From positions 1-64,000 of the forward strand of contig JAJRRU010000015.1 of the NCBI GenBank assembly GCA_024279135.1: DNA of 64,000 nucleotides. The letters run 5' to 3'. The notes under the pieces were generated by a model. That model saw only the letters and a list, made by a program, of their open reading frames with translations. It was not told the DNA's origin and searched no databases. Below are positions 43,497-52,974 of this stretch, one piece after another. The position numbers and the translations under genes are program-made. The stretch's first letter is position 1. Every line of letters begins with the position of its first letter. Source of the DNA: Alphaproteobacteria bacterium. Its GTDB lineage: Bacteria; Pseudomonadota; Alphaproteobacteria; Rhodospirillales; Casp-alpha2.

Positions 43497-44627
43497 ATGA
43501 ACGATACCGTAAAACCCTTACCCCGATGGATCGATGTGGGCCTGATCCCCATCATTAATGTGAGCATTGCCCTGCTGGTCTCCGGTCTGGTTATTCTGGC
43601 GGTGGGCGAGAATCCTATTGAGGCTACAAAGGTCATGATTACCGGGGCTTTCGGCTACGACGAAGGCGTCGGTTATACTTTGTATTATGCCACCAACTTT
43701 GTTTTTACCGGACTGGCCGTCGCCATAGCTTTTCATGCCGGGTTGTTCAATATTGGCGGCGAAGGACAAGCCTATATTGGCGGGTTGGGCGTCGGGTTGG
43801 CCATGTTGTTGCTTGATGCGTCTATGCCGGCGGTCCTGCTGGTTCCCATCGCCATCCTGTCGGCGGCCCTGTTCGGTGGTTTGTATGCCGCCGTCCCGGC
43901 CTACTTGCAGGCGTATCGGGGCAGCCATATTGTTATCACCACCATCATGTTTAATTTTATCGCCTCGGCAATCATGGTTTATTTGATGGTTAACGTGCTG
44001 ATTAATCCGGGTCAGCAATCTCCGGAAAGCCGCGAGTTTTCCGATGCCGCCCAATTGCCCTTCATGCACGAAATATTCGGCTGGTTCGGTGTGACCATTG
44101 CTCATTCACCGCTTAACCTGTCTATCGTGTGGGCATTGATTTGCTGTGTGCTGGTTTGGGTTTTTATCTGGCGGACAAAATGGGGTTATGAAATCCGTAC
44201 CGTGGGTTTCAATGAAACGGCGGCCTCCTACGCCGGTATCAAACCGGCTCGCGTTATTATGTTGTCCATGTGCATTTCGGGTGGTCTGGCTGGTTTTGTC
44301 GGCCTGAATGAAATTCTCGGTGTCCAGCATCGATTGCTTTTGAACTTTACCGCTGGGTACGGTTTTACCGGTATTGCCGTGTCCCTGATGGGGCGCAACC
44401 ACCCTTTTGGCATTGTTTTGGCCAGTGTGCTGTTTGGCGCACTGTATCAGGGTGGCGCTGAACTGGCGTTCGAAATACCCACCATCACGCGGGAAATGGT
44501 GGTCGCCATCCAGGGTTTTGTGATCCTGTTTTCCGGTGCACTGGCTTATATGATTACACCATGGATGACGTGGCTTTATAATCGACTGTCGCGTTCTGCT
44601 GTCACACCCGTAGAGGCGGAGGGTTAA
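43497..44627 (+). CDS. nucleoside ABC transporter permease (NupB/YufP type)
   Basis: About 376 residues with eight or more spans. The start at 43497 (MNDTVKPLPRWIDV) has GGGGGAAAG 6 bases upstream and lies just past the ATPase stop. Typical segments are GLFNIGGEGQAYIGGLGVGL, GSHIVITTIMFNFIA, the coupling loop TVGFNETAASYAGIKPAR and GYGFTGIAVSLMGRNHPFG. Confidence 0.93.
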   Translation: MNDTVKPLPRWIDVGLIPIINVSIALLVSGLVILAVGENPIEATKVMITGAFGYDEGVGYTLYYATNFVFTGLAVAIAFHAGLFNIGGEGQAYIGGLGVGLAMLLLDASMPAVLLVPIAILSAALFGGLYAAVPAYLQAYRGSHIVITTIMFNFIASAIMVYLMVNVLINPGQQSPESREFSDAAQLPFMHEIFGWFGVTIAHSPLNLSIVWALICCVLVWVFIWRTKWGYEIRTVGFNETAASYAGIKPARVIMLSMCISGGLAGFVGLNEILGVQHRLLLNFTAGYGFTGIAVSLMGRNHPFGIVLASVLFGALYQGGAELAFEIPTITREMVVAIQGFVILFSGALAYMITPWMTWLYNRLSRSAVTPVEAEG

Positions 44628-45602
44628 ATGGAAGACACATTCTTATTTGTTGTCCTGACGCTCGATGCCATGCTGCGGGTCGCCACACCGTTGATTCTGT
44701 GTGCCATGGCGGGGTTGTTTTCCGAACGCTCGGGGATCGTTGATATCAGTCTGGAAGGCAAAATGCTTGTGGCTGCGTTTACCTCGGCCACGGTAGCGGC
44801 CCTGACCGGTTCGCCGTGGCTGGCATTGTTTGCCGGCGTGAGCATGGCAACCATGATGTCACTGATCCATGGATTTGCCTGTATCACTCATAACGGCAAT
44901 CAGGTAGTCAGCGGCGTGGCGATCAATATTATCGCCTCGGGGCTGACGGCTGTGCTGGGCAATGCCTGGTTCCACCGGGGCGGTCAGACACCCAGCTTGC
45001 CATCGGAGGCTCGTTTTATGCCCATCGAGTTGCCCTTTGCAGAAGCCGCGGGGTCGATCCCGATCATCGGCACCATTTACAAGGAAATGATCAGCGGTCA
45101 TAACGGATTGGTCTATGTGGCGATTGCCATGGTGCTGATAACCTGGTGGGTGATATACCGCACCCGGTTCGGGCTGCGCCTTCGGGCCGTCGGCGAAAAT
45201 CCGCAAGCCGTGGATACCGCCGGTATATCGGTCGCCTGGTTACGCTATCGGGCGGTGTTGATCTGTGGTTTGCTGACGGGCATCGCCGGAACGTATCTGG
45301 CCATTGCACAGAACGCCTCTTTTGTTCGTGATATGACGGCCGGTCAGGGATACATCGCTCTGGCCGCCCTGATTTTTGGCAAGTGGAAACCGTGGCACGC
45401 CCTGGGTGCCTGCCTGATGTTTGGCCTGCTCGACGCCGTGGCCATCCGTATGCAAGGTGTCAGTGTGCAGTTGATCGGCGAAATGCCGGTCCAGCTGATC
45501 CAGACCATGCCCTACATCCTGACCGTTGTCCTGCTGGCCGGGTTTATCGGCAAGGCTATTGCTCCCAAAGCCATTGGCATACCTTATGTAAAGGAACGCT
45601 AG
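44628..45602 (+). CDS. nucleoside ABC transporter permease (NupC/YufQ type)
   Basis: 324 residues, the second permease. RVATPLILCAMAGLFSERSG and VDISLEGKMLVAAF are family signatures, followed by NGNQVVSGVAINIIASGL, the coupling loop VGENPQAVDTAGISVAWLRY and GQGYIALAALIFGKW. ATG immediately follows the previous stop codon, with GGAGGG just upstream inside the preceding gene. Confidence 0.93.
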   Translation: MEDTFLFVVLTLDAMLRVATPLILCAMAGLFSERSGIVDISLEGKMLVAAFTSATVAALTGSPWLALFAGVSMATMMSLIHGFACITHNGNQVVSGVAINIIASGLTAVLGNAWFHRGGQTPSLPSEARFMPIELPFAEAAGSIPIIGTIYKEMISGHNGLVYVAIAMVLITWWVIYRTRFGLRLRAVGENPQAVDTAGISVAWLRYRAVLICGLLTGIAGTYLAIAQNASFVRDMTAGQGYIALAALIFGKWKPWHALGACLMFGLLDAVAIRMQGVSVQLIGEMPVQLIQTMPYILTVVLLAGFIGKAIAPKAIGIPYVKER

Positions 45603-45603
45603 C

Positions 45604-46008
45604 ATGGATGAGAAGTTGTTCGCCCGGGCTCTGGATGCCAAGCAGCGAGCTTATGCGCCCTATTCGAATTTCGCCGTCGGTGCGGCTATTCGGGGGGCGG
45701 GTGGCAAAATTTATGCTGGCTGTAATGTGGAAAACGCCGCTTATCCGCAAGGCTGCTGTGCCGAGGCTTCGGCCATTTCAGCCATGGTGCTTGATGGCGA
45801 GCAGACCATCAGTGAAATTTGCGTGGTTGGCGGGGGTGAGCTTCTGGTTACGCCCTGTGGTGGTTGCCGCCAGCGCATTCGCGAGTTTGCCAGCGATAAT
45901 ACGCCAATTTATATATGCGGCCCTGACGGGTTGCGAAAAACCTTAAGCCTGGGTGAGCTGCTACCATTATCGTTCGGCCCGGAAAATATTTTAGATAAAA
46001 AGGATTAG
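45604..46008 (+). CDS. cdd: cytidine deaminase
   Basis: 134 residues, homotetrameric type. AYAPYSNFAVGAAIRG and CNVENAAYPQGCCAEASAI give the first zinc Cys and catalytic Glu, and TPCGGCRQRIREF the other two zinc cysteines. It deaminates cytidine and deoxycytidine to uridine and deoxyuridine. It lies one base after the permease gene, within the nucleoside operon. Confidence 0.96.
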   Translation: MDEKLFARALDAKQRAYAPYSNFAVGAAIRGAGGKIYAGCNVENAAYPQGCCAEASAISAMVLDGEQTISEICVVGGGELLVTPCGGCRQRIREFASDNTPIYICGPDGLRKTLSLGELLPLSFGPENILDKKD

Positions 46009-46010
46009 CT

Positions 46011-46823
46011 GTGAGTACAGATATAGAACAATCCATAGCCGCGGTTATTGCTAAAAGCGGTGGGTTGAAACCAAAGATCGGTATTATTTTGGGCTCAGGC
46101 CTGGGCTCGTTTGTCGATTGCGTGCAAGACGCCGTAATCATTTCTTATGGTGAGCTGCCCGGTTTTCCGCAGCCGGGTGTGGGGGGGCATGCCGGGCGTC
46201 TGGTGCTGGGCACAGTAGGTGGAACGCCTGTGGCGGTCATGCAGGGCCGGGCTCATTATTACGAAACCGGTCGGGCTGATGCCATGAAAACACCGGTTCG
46301 CACACTGGCTGGTCTGGGCTGTGACACCCTTATTGTTACCAACGCAGCGGGCAGTCTGAACCCAGTCGCCGGACCCGGCAGTGTCATGGTGCTAAACGAT
46401 CATATCAGTTTTACCGGTGTTTCGCCTCTATTTGGTGAGCCGGGCGATGACCGTTTTGTCGATCTGACCGATGCCTATGATCCGGCCATTCGTGCCACCC
46501 TTCACAAAATTGCCAAGGGCCATGGCATTACCCTGCACGAAGGTGTTTATATGTGGTTCTGCGGACCGCATTTTGAAACCCCGGCAGAAATCCGGGCCGC
46601 CGGTATTCTGGGGGTCAGTGCCGTGGGTATGTCGACCGTACCGGAAGTTATCCTGGCCCGCCACGCAGGTTTGAAGGTCTGCGCTCTGTCGATTATCACA
46701 AACGCGGCGGCTGGCATGGGTGATACCGGGCTCAGCCACCAACAGACCATGACTAATGCTGTGGTGGCGGCGGAAACCGTCAAAATCCTGCTGGTTGACT
46801 TTTTGACGAACCAGGGACGCTGA
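46011..46823 (+). CDS. purine nucleoside phosphorylase (trimeric type)
   Basis: 270 residues. The phosphate-site motifs are LGSGLGSFVD and MQGRAHYYE. VTNAAGSLNP, LNDHISFTGVSPL, GVYMWFCGPHFETPAEIRA and VGMSTVPEVILARHAG are characteristic of the PunA/XapA group (not hexameric DeoD). It cleaves inosine and guanosine and their deoxy forms with phosphate. The start is GTG 46011, two bases after the cdd stop. Confidence 0.94.
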   Translation: MSTDIEQSIAAVIAKSGGLKPKIGIILGSGLGSFVDCVQDAVIISYGELPGFPQPGVGGHAGRLVLGTVGGTPVAVMQGRAHYYETGRADAMKTPVRTLAGLGCDTLIVTNAAGSLNPVAGPGSVMVLNDHISFTGVSPLFGEPGDDRFVDLTDAYDPAIRATLHKIAKGHGITLHEGVYMWFCGPHFETPAEIRAAGILGVSAVGMSTVPEVILARHAGLKVCALSIITNAAAGMGDTGLSHQQTMTNAVVAAETVKILLVDFLTNQGR

Positions 46824-46827
46824 GGTG

Positions 46828-48156
46828 ATGTTTCTGCCACAGGAGATTATTCGTAAAAAACGAGATGGCGGAACCTTAAGCCCCGATGAAATTGCCTTCA
46901 TGGTACAGGGGCTGGCCGATGAGAGCATCAGTGAGGGCCAGATCGCGGCTTTTGCCATGGCAGTATTTTTCCAGGGCATGGACATGGATGAACGCATCGC
47001 CCTGACCCGTGAAATGGTGGGCACGGGTGCTGTGTTGGAATGGGGCGATCTGGATCTGGGCGGACCAGTTCTCGACAAACATTCGACCGGTGGAGTGGGC
47101 GACAAGGTCAGTCTGATGCTGGCCCCGATTATTGCGGCCTGTGGTGGATTTGTGCCGATGATTTCCGGGCGCGGATTGGGCCATACTGGTGGTACACTGG
47201 ATAAACTGGACTCTATCCCTGGCTATAGCACCATCCCGGATAATGCGTTGTTTCGCCAAACGGTCAGGAATGTAGGCTGTGCGATCATCGGTCAGACCGC
47301 CAGTCTGGCGCCTGCCGATAAACGGTTTTACGGTATCCGAGATGTGACCGCCACGGTCGAGTCTATACCCTTGATTACCGCGTCTATATTATCGAAAAAA
47401 CTGGCCGCCGGTCTGGATGGTCTGGTGATGGACGTTAAAACCGGTTCGGGTGCCTTTGCTGATACCATGGACATGGCCCAGGAACTGGCCCGCAGTATCG
47501 TCGATGTGGCCAACGGTGCGGGCATGAAAACCTCGGCGCTGATTACCGACATGAATCAAATTCTGGGAAGCCACGTGGGTAACGCCCTGGAAGTCGTGGA
47601 AACGGTGCAGTTTTTATCCGGCGATCAGGAACCGCGCCTGAAGGAATGTGTTATCACGCTGGCCGGTGAAATGTTGCATCTGGGTGGCCTGGCCGATGAT
47701 GCTGGGCAGGGTTGTCGCAAGGCTCTGGCGGTATTAGACAGCGGGGCGGCTGCGGAAAAATTCTCAGCCATGGTCAGGGCTTTGGGCGGGCCCGCAGATT
47801 TCATGGAAAACTATCAAACCTATTTGCCGGTTGCCCCTGTCATACGACCCTGTCTGGCGCAGAGCGAAGGCTTTGTCTCAGTCGTCGACACGCGCGCCAT
47901 AGGTGTTGCCGTGGTCGGTTTGGGCGGCGGACGTCGCCGGGCTTCCGATACAATCGATTATGGTGTAGGCTTGGTCGACGTATGCGCACCCGGTGATGCG
48001 GTGGGCCCTCAAAGTCATCCCATCGCCATAGTACATGCCGCCAGTGAAACCGCCGCCGATCAGGCGTGCGCGGAGCTGCGTGCCGCCATTACGATTTCTC
48101 ACGATAGTCCGGGTGTGGGCAACGTCATTTTGGAATCCGTTCGTAAAGAGGCCTGA
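46828..48156 (+). CDS. deoA: thymidine phosphorylase
   Basis: About 442 residues. It opens [21 protein letters not shown], with [19 protein letters not shown] (phosphate site), [21 protein letters not shown] and [10 protein letters not shown]. It cleaves thymidine and deoxyuridine with phosphate, giving deoxyribose-1-phosphate for DeoB. GTG 46825 and ATG 46828 are adjacent; ATG is taken. The upstream spacing is 4 bases. Confidence 0.96.
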   Translation: MFLPQEIIRKKRDGGTLSPDEIAFMVQGLADESISEGQIAAFAMAVFFQGMDMDERIALTREMVGTGAVLEWGDLDLGGPVLDKHSTGGVGDKVSLMLAPIIAACGGFVPMISGRGLGHTGGTLDKLDSIPGYSTIPDNALFRQTVRNVGCAIIGQTASLAPADKRFYGIRDVTATVESIPLITASILSKKLAAGLDGLVMDVKTGSGAFADTMDMAQELARSIVDVANGAGMKTSALITDMNQILGSHVGNALEVVETVQFLSGDQEPRLKECVITLAGEMLHLGGLADDAGQGCRKALAVLDSGAAAEKFSAMVRALGGPADFMENYQTYLPVAPVIRPCLAQSEGFVSVVDTRAIGVAVVGLGGGRRRASDTIDYGVGLVDVCAPGDAVGPQSHPIAIVHAASETAADQACAELRAAITISHDSPGVGNVILESVRKEA

Positions 48157-48158
48157 TC

Positions 48159-49445
48159 ATGGCGCGTGGTTTTATTCTGGTAATTGATTCGTTTGGCATA
48201 GGTGCCGCCGCCGATGCAGATAAATTTGGCGATGTGGGTTCCGATACTCTGGGTCATATTGCCGAGGCGTGTGACAAAGGGCTGGCCGATGTTGCGGGTT
48301 TGCGAAGCGGGCCACTGGCATTGCCCAATCTGGTGCGTTTGGGTCTGGGTCGTGCCGCTGCATCCAGCCGGGGACAGATACCGCCGGGCCTGCAAGACCA
48401 GGGTGAAATTAACGCAGCCTATGGATATGCCGGTGAGCTGAGTTACGGTAAGGACACCCCCAGCGGTCATTGGGAAATGGCTGGCCTGCCTGTGTTGTTT
48501 GACTGGGGTTTTTTCCCAAACACGGAACCATGTTTCCCCGCCGACCTTATTGATGATCTGGTTACGCGATGTGGACTTCCCGGTATTCTGGGTAACCGCT
48601 ATGCTTCGGGCACCGAAATTCTTGTCGAGCTTGGCGAAGAGCATATCCGTACCGGAAAACCGATCTGTTATACCTCGGCAGACTCGGTGTTCCAGATTGC
48701 GGCTCACGAGCAGCACTTTGGACTGGACCGCCTGTATGATGTTTGCTCGGTGGCCCAGGAGATATTCAAGCCTATGGAAATTGGCCGCGTTATTGCCCGG
48801 CCTTTCATTGGTCGGGACGCACAAAATTTCCAACGTACGGCGAACCGTCGGGATCTGACCAAACGGCCTCATGGTCCGACCCTGCTCGACCGGGTTTTTG
48901 AGGCTGGCGGCGAGGTGGTTTCCGTGGGCAAAATCTCTGATATTTTCGCCGGTCGTGCCATCAGCCGCAAGGTCAAGGCAGGCACCACGGACGGCCTGTT
49001 TGATCTGGCTCTGGCCGAGACAAAATCCGCAGGCGATGGGGCGCTGGTGTTTATCAACTTCGTGGATTTTGACTCGCTCTATGGTCATCGCCGTGACATT
49101 GCCGGTTACGCCGCCGCACTGGAAGCGCTGGATAGGCGAATGCCGGAATTTGAAGCCGGGCTGCAGCCTGGTGATATGGCTATTATCACCGCCGACCATG
49201 GCTGTGATCCATCCTGGCCGGGTACTGAGCACACCCGGGAGAATGTGCCTGTGCTTATTTTCGGACCTGGTGTTCCGACTATGGATTTGGGGGCACGCGA
49301 AACAATGGCCGACATGGGCCAGACCCTGGCCACGCATCTGGGTGTTGCGGCGCTGGATAGCGGCACGGATTGTTTTGCCGACAAAGATGTCGCAGATACC
49401 GTTGATGCCGTTAATGCCGTGAGCAGGCCGCACGGTGACGCCTAA
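48159..49445 (+). CDS. deoB: phosphopentomutase
   Basis: 428 residues of the alkaline-phosphatase-like superfamily. Metal ligands are seen in [21 protein letters not shown] (cited here as VIDSFGIGA), [39 protein letters not shown] and [19 protein letters not shown]. It converts (deoxy)ribose-1-phosphate to the 5-phosphate used by DeoC. It starts two bases after the deoA stop and overlaps the next gene by 11 bases. Confidence 0.96.
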   Translation: MARGFILVIDSFGIGAAADADKFGDVGSDTLGHIAEACDKGLADVAGLRSGPLALPNLVRLGLGRAAASSRGQIPPGLQDQGEINAAYGYAGELSYGKDTPSGHWEMAGLPVLFDWGFFPNTEPCFPADLIDDLVTRCGLPGILGNRYASGTEILVELGEEHIRTGKPICYTSADSVFQIAAHEQHFGLDRLYDVCSVAQEIFKPMEIGRVIARPFIGRDAQNFQRTANRRDLTKRPHGPTLLDRVFEAGGEVVSVGKISDIFAGRAISRKVKAGTTDGLFDLALAETKSAGDGALVFINFVDFDSLYGHRRDIAGYAAALEALDRRMPEFEAGLQPGDMAIITADHGCDPSWPGTEHTRENVPVLIFGPGVPTMDLGARETMADMGQTLATHLGVAALDSGTDCFADKDVADTVDAVNAVSRPHGDA

Positions 49446-50403
49446 AATTGACCTGCATTGCCATTTTGAAGGCACCGCCACACCGAGCCTGATCCGCCGT
49501 CTGGCCCGGCGCAATGATATCAACTTGCCAGATGGTTTGTTCAATGATCACGGTGGTTTTGCCTGGACGAATTTTATTGAGTTCCTGAACGTTTATGATC
49601 TGGCCAGTACGTGCATCCGCACGAGGCTGGATTACCGCGATGTCATGTACGACTATCTGAAATCCTGTGCGGCCGAAGGCGCTGTTTATGTGGAGATATT
49701 TTCCTCACCTGACCACGCCGCGGCCACTGGTATGAGCTATACCGATCATGTGGAAGGCATGGCCCAGGGTATCGATGACGCCGAACGGGATTTCGGTATT
49801 ATCGCCCGCATTATCGTAACCTGTGTGCGTCATCTGGGACCAAAGTGCGCATTGGATGTGGCCAATGCCATGGTCAGCGACCCCCACGTTTACGTGGTTG
49901 GTTTCGGCATGGGTGGCGATGAAAACCAATTTGAGGTGGCGGACTTCCTGCCGGCTTTCGAGCGGGTTTCCAACAGCGGCCTGCCGACGACCATTCACGC
50001 TGGCGAGGTCAACGGTCCCCATAGTGTCGCGAGTGCGCTGGATATTTTACCGGTATCGCGCATCGGCCATGGTGTGCGGGCGGCGGAAGACCTAAAATTA
50101 TTGGAGCGCATCGCCAAGACGGGCCAGACTCTGGAAATCTGTACGGGTAGCAATCTGGCACTGGGGCTTTATGATCTGGACAGCCATCCCATCAACACAA
50201 TCTTGCAGGCCGGTTGCCGGGTGGCACTTGGCTCGGACGACCCGCCTTATTTCGGGACATCCATCGGGGCAGAATATGACCGTGCACAGAACCATTTTGG
50301 CTTGGGCTCCCACGGCATTGCCCGAATTAACCAGCACGCCCTGGCGGCGGCTTTCTGTGACGAGGCAACCCGGCAGAAATTACGATCACGGTTTGCATTT
50401 TAA
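49435..50403 (+). CDS. add: adenosine deaminase
   Basis: 322 residues. The zinc-site motif is [42 protein letters not shown] (catalytic Glu in HAGE), [22 protein letters not shown] and [10 protein letters not shown] are all present. It deaminates adenosine to inosine for the phosphorylase. The start is GTG 49435, overlapping deoB by 11 bases. The related adenine deaminase subgroup is an alternative, but the nucleoside operon favours adenosine. Last gene of the operon. Confidence 0.92.
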   Translation: MTPKIDLHCHFEGTATPSLIRRLARRNDINLPDGLFNDHGGFAWTNFIEFLNVYDLASTCIRTRLDYRDVMYDYLKSCAAEGAVYVEIFSSPDHAAATGMSYTDHVEGMAQGIDDAERDFGIIARIIVTCVRHLGPKCALDVANAMVSDPHVYVVGFGMGGDENQFEVADFLPAFERVSNSGLPTTIHAGEVNGPHSVASALDILPVSRIGHGVRAAEDLKLLERIAKTGQTLEICTGSNLALGLYDLDSHPINTILQAGCRVALGSDDPPYFGTSIGAEYDRAQNHFGLGSHGIARINQHALAAAFCDEATRQKLRSRFAF

Positions 50404-50496
50404 GTGTTTATTGAGCGTTCCGGGGTTTTAAATCGGGCAGGTACGAAGAGAACGGTGCGGCTGTTTGCAGGGAAAATACATTATAGACGAAGGGTG

Positions 50497-50829
50497 TCAA
50501 CAGCCAGTAAAAAATGATTGAATTTCTGCCAATAACGGACCGTAGGGCGAGCCATAGTAGGGATATAAATCAGGTGCCGGATATAGCGGTTTACCATCCG
50601 CCATGATGTGCCCCAACGAGGCTATGCTGGGTTCGGCGTGATCGATGTAATTGGGATAGAATAAATAGATAACGCCGATCAGAGCAAACCCGGCCATCAG
50701 GACGGAGCTTAGTTTATGATAGCGGAGGTCAAAAAATCCGAGGGCTATATTCTGGCACCTGAGCGGCAACAGGGTGTAGAGCAGTAACAAAGACAGGTAA
50801 AAAAAGTACCCTTGAATTCAAGCGATTGA
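50497..50829 (-). pseudogene. N-terminal fragment of a glycosyltransferase-like membrane protein
   Basis: A minus-strand frame open from 50829 encodes two membrane-like spans (YLSLLLLYTLLPLRCQNIAL, then VLMAGFALIGVIYLFYP). They are followed by NYIDHAEPSIASLGHIMADG, KPLYPAPDLYPYYGSPYGPLL and a stop. The last part resembles the first periplasmic loop of GT39/GT87-like polytopic transferases (asp-his-glu-pro after span 1, then a G.PLY...YGPLL motif). The protein ends there, without the other spans, and it has no clear start codon. Identity is a resemblance, not a proven homology. Confidence 0.5.
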
Positions 50830-50841
50830 ATGATGGATAAT

Positions 50842-51057
50842 TCAAATACGCTGGCAATTTGATCCATTGATATCGATCCATTTCCTTAAGGGAACGCCTA
50901 ACAGTACCCGCCATAGGGTCCATAGGCTAACCGTTTTGAAAGGATTATTAAGATGGTGTCTTTCCTTGAATTTGAATTGCGATAGATTATATGGGGGAGA
51001 CTGATCCAATACCCTGGTATAATCCCTGTGAGGCTCTGCCAGTGGAATATAACCCAT
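50842..51057 (-). other. possible second fragment, minus strand
   Basis: A 71-codon frame (YIPLAEPHRDYTRVLDQSP, PFKTVSLWTLWRVLLG) lies just upstream of the membrane-protein remnant on the same strand. I do not recognise it, and no ribosome site is clear. It may be a further broken piece or chance. Apart from these two stretches the 670 bases between add and the Rieske gene hold nothing I can support. Confidence 0.2.
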
Positions 51058-51073
51058 AAATGTCGAGGTCCGG

Positions 51074-52708
51074 ATGAGCGTAATTTCAGTTTCTCCATCG
51101 TGCGATACAGATACCCCCGTTGAGAATTGGCAGGATGCCTGTACGCTGGCTTTGCTTACTGATCAGGGCTCAAAAATTATAAAAATTGACGGCAAGCAAA
51201 TTGCCTTGTTTTTACGCCACGGCGAAATCTATGCCTGTAATAATCGCTGTCCCCATGAAGGCTATCCGTTGAAAGAGGGCAACATTTCGGGCGACTGTAT
51301 TCTCACGTGCAACTGGCATAACTGGAAATTTGATCTGAAGTCCGGGGAAAATCTGTACGGCGGTGACCGGTTGCGGACCTACCCGGTCAGGATCGAAGAT
51401 GGCACTATCTTGCTCAATGTTGCAGATCTGCCAAAATCTGTCCGGGCCAAGCAAGCCCTGAATAATTTACAGGCTTCCTTTGAGCGCCATGAATATGACC
51501 GCATGGCACGGGAAATCGTTCGCTTCGAAAAAGCCGGTGGTGACGCTCTGGATACGGTTCGCCATACTATCGCCTGGACCCACGATAAGTTCGAAGCCGG
51601 TATGGCCTCTACCCATGCACACATCGCCGCCGCCGACTGGTTGAGCTTGCGTCAGGCGCGCGCAGAAACACCGGCGGCGAGACTTATGGCAGTACATGAA
51701 ATCATTGCCTATCTGGCATGGGATTGCCAACGTGAACCAAGCTATCCATACCCGCAAGGCAGCACGGCCTGGGTGGAGGATGATTTTGTTCAGGCCATCG
51801 AAGCCGAAGACGAAGCCGTGGCCATCGCCCATGTGCGCGGCGCACTGGAAGCCGGGCTGACATGGCATGATATGGAACGGGGGTTTGCCCGTGCTGCATT
51901 GGCCCATTATCTGAATTTTGGCCACGGGGCGATTTATGTGATCAAGACCGGGGAATTACTGGAAAAACTGGGCGATAGCGTCGCTGAACCTTTGTTGCTG
52001 TTATTAACCCGCGGGTTGGTTATGTCGAGGCGTGAGGATCTAATCCCCGAATTCAGGGAATACACCGCCATCAAGCAAAGCTGGACTGAACCGGGTGATA
52101 AACGTGTCACATCAGGTGATTTTGAAGGCTTGGGTCCAGTGCCAGCCATGAAACTGGCGGCGCAAGCCGCACAAGACCCCCAAGAGCTTTATCACATCCT
52201 GTTTGAGCGATCCTGCCGCAGTCTGTTGCGGTTTGATCTGGCAAAACAGGATGCCACGGATATCGTCGTTACACAGAATTGTTCATGGCTCGATGTGAGT
52301 CACGAGATTACGTTCGCCAATGCGGCCCACCGATTGTCAGTGAAATATCCGGAATTGTGGCACGATACCTTGCTGCAAATGTGTTGTTTCTTTGGCCGTA
52401 ATGCAAAATTTCAGGATCTGGCGGTAAGCGAAAGCGATTGGCAAATCGAGCGCCCCGATGACCCGGAGGTTTTCCTTAACGGTATCAAAGACAGCTTGTT
52501 TGATCATAGCCAGGCGGAGTTTATCGTATCGGCCCACTTGATTAAAATGACCTATGCAGTGGCTGACGAAATCGCTCTGGCACCGCAGGCCGCCTGGAAA
52601 AATATCCTGCTCGCCGGGTTGAACAGGTTCCTGAACTCACCTTTGAAGCGTCGCCATAGCTTGCGTACCGCCTATCAGGCCCTGTCGATTGTTGCCCTGG
52701 AAGACTAA
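51074..52708 (+). CDS. Rieske [2Fe-2S] protein with a long unassigned helical C-terminal region
   Basis: 544 residues. Residues 15-120 are a Rieske domain: CNNRCPHEGYPL gives the Cys-x-His pair and CNWHNWKFDL the Cys-x-x-His pair, followed by the usual YPVRIEDG. From about 125 to the end is an alpha-helical region without an identified family. It is rich in His and Glu (MAVHEIIAYLAWD, TWHDMERGFARAALAHYLNFGHG), which might form a second metal site. GAGGTCCGG precedes the ATG closely. No signal peptide, so cytoplasmic. An oxygenase-like or questin-oxidase-like role is only a thought. Confidence 0.75.
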   Translation: MSVISVSPSCDTDTPVENWQDACTLALLTDQGSKIIKIDGKQIALFLRHGEIYACNNRCPHEGYPLKEGNISGDCILTCNWHNWKFDLKSGENLYGGDRLRTYPVRIEDGTILLNVADLPKSVRAKQALNNLQASFERHEYDRMAREIVRFEKAGGDALDTVRHTIAWTHDKFEAGMASTHAHIAAADWLSLRQARAETPAARLMAVHEIIAYLAWDCQREPSYPYPQGSTAWVEDDFVQAIEAEDEAVAIAHVRGALEAGLTWHDMERGFARAALAHYLNFGHGAIYVIKTGELLEKLGDSVAEPLLLLLTRGLVMSRREDLIPEFREYTAIKQSWTEPGDKRVTSGDFEGLGPVPAMKLAAQAAQDPQELYHILFERSCRSLLRFDLAKQDATDIVVTQNCSWLDVSHEITFANAAHRLSVKYPELWHDTLLQMCCFFGRNAKFQDLAVSESDWQIERPDDPEVFLNGIKDSLFDHSQAEFIVSAHLIKMTYAVADEIALAPQAAWKNILLAGLNRFLNSPLKRRHSLRTAYQALSIVALED

Positions 52709-52974
52709 TTTTAATTTTCATCCATATTAATATCGTTACCAGTCATGGGTGTCACCGTTCGGCTCATTTTGCAAGGGCCGGATAGTGACGAAAAGTCTTG
52801 ACGATACACCGTATTGCCTGCGACTGTTCTCTTGCCCATGAGTCCAGTAACCGGTCTCTCTGGGCCTATCTTATGACATTTATAATGACGATGGCAGACA
52901 AAGCTGTTTTGATGCAGAGATTGAAATAATTCGGGCCATACCCGGTATATTTTTTATTTTGAGGACAAATCACC
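52709..52974. promoter_or_regulatory. 266-base region holding the xsc promoter
   Basis: No gene is supported. Sequence near 52796-52830 (TTGACGATACACCG) offers a -35-like element, but a -10 is not convincing. The ribosome site GAGGA lies 9 bases before the xsc ATG. No terminator hairpin follows the Rieske gene, so readthrough is possible. Confidence 0.35.

Noticed and set aside
46428-47105. 225-codon minus-strand frame opposite the purine phosphorylase and deoA genes
   Set aside because: Spans two real genes on the other strand and has no recognisable domain.
48099-49544. 481-codon minus-strand frame opposite deoB
   Set aside because: Antisense shadow of a clearly coding, motif-complete deoB; no family pattern in the translation.
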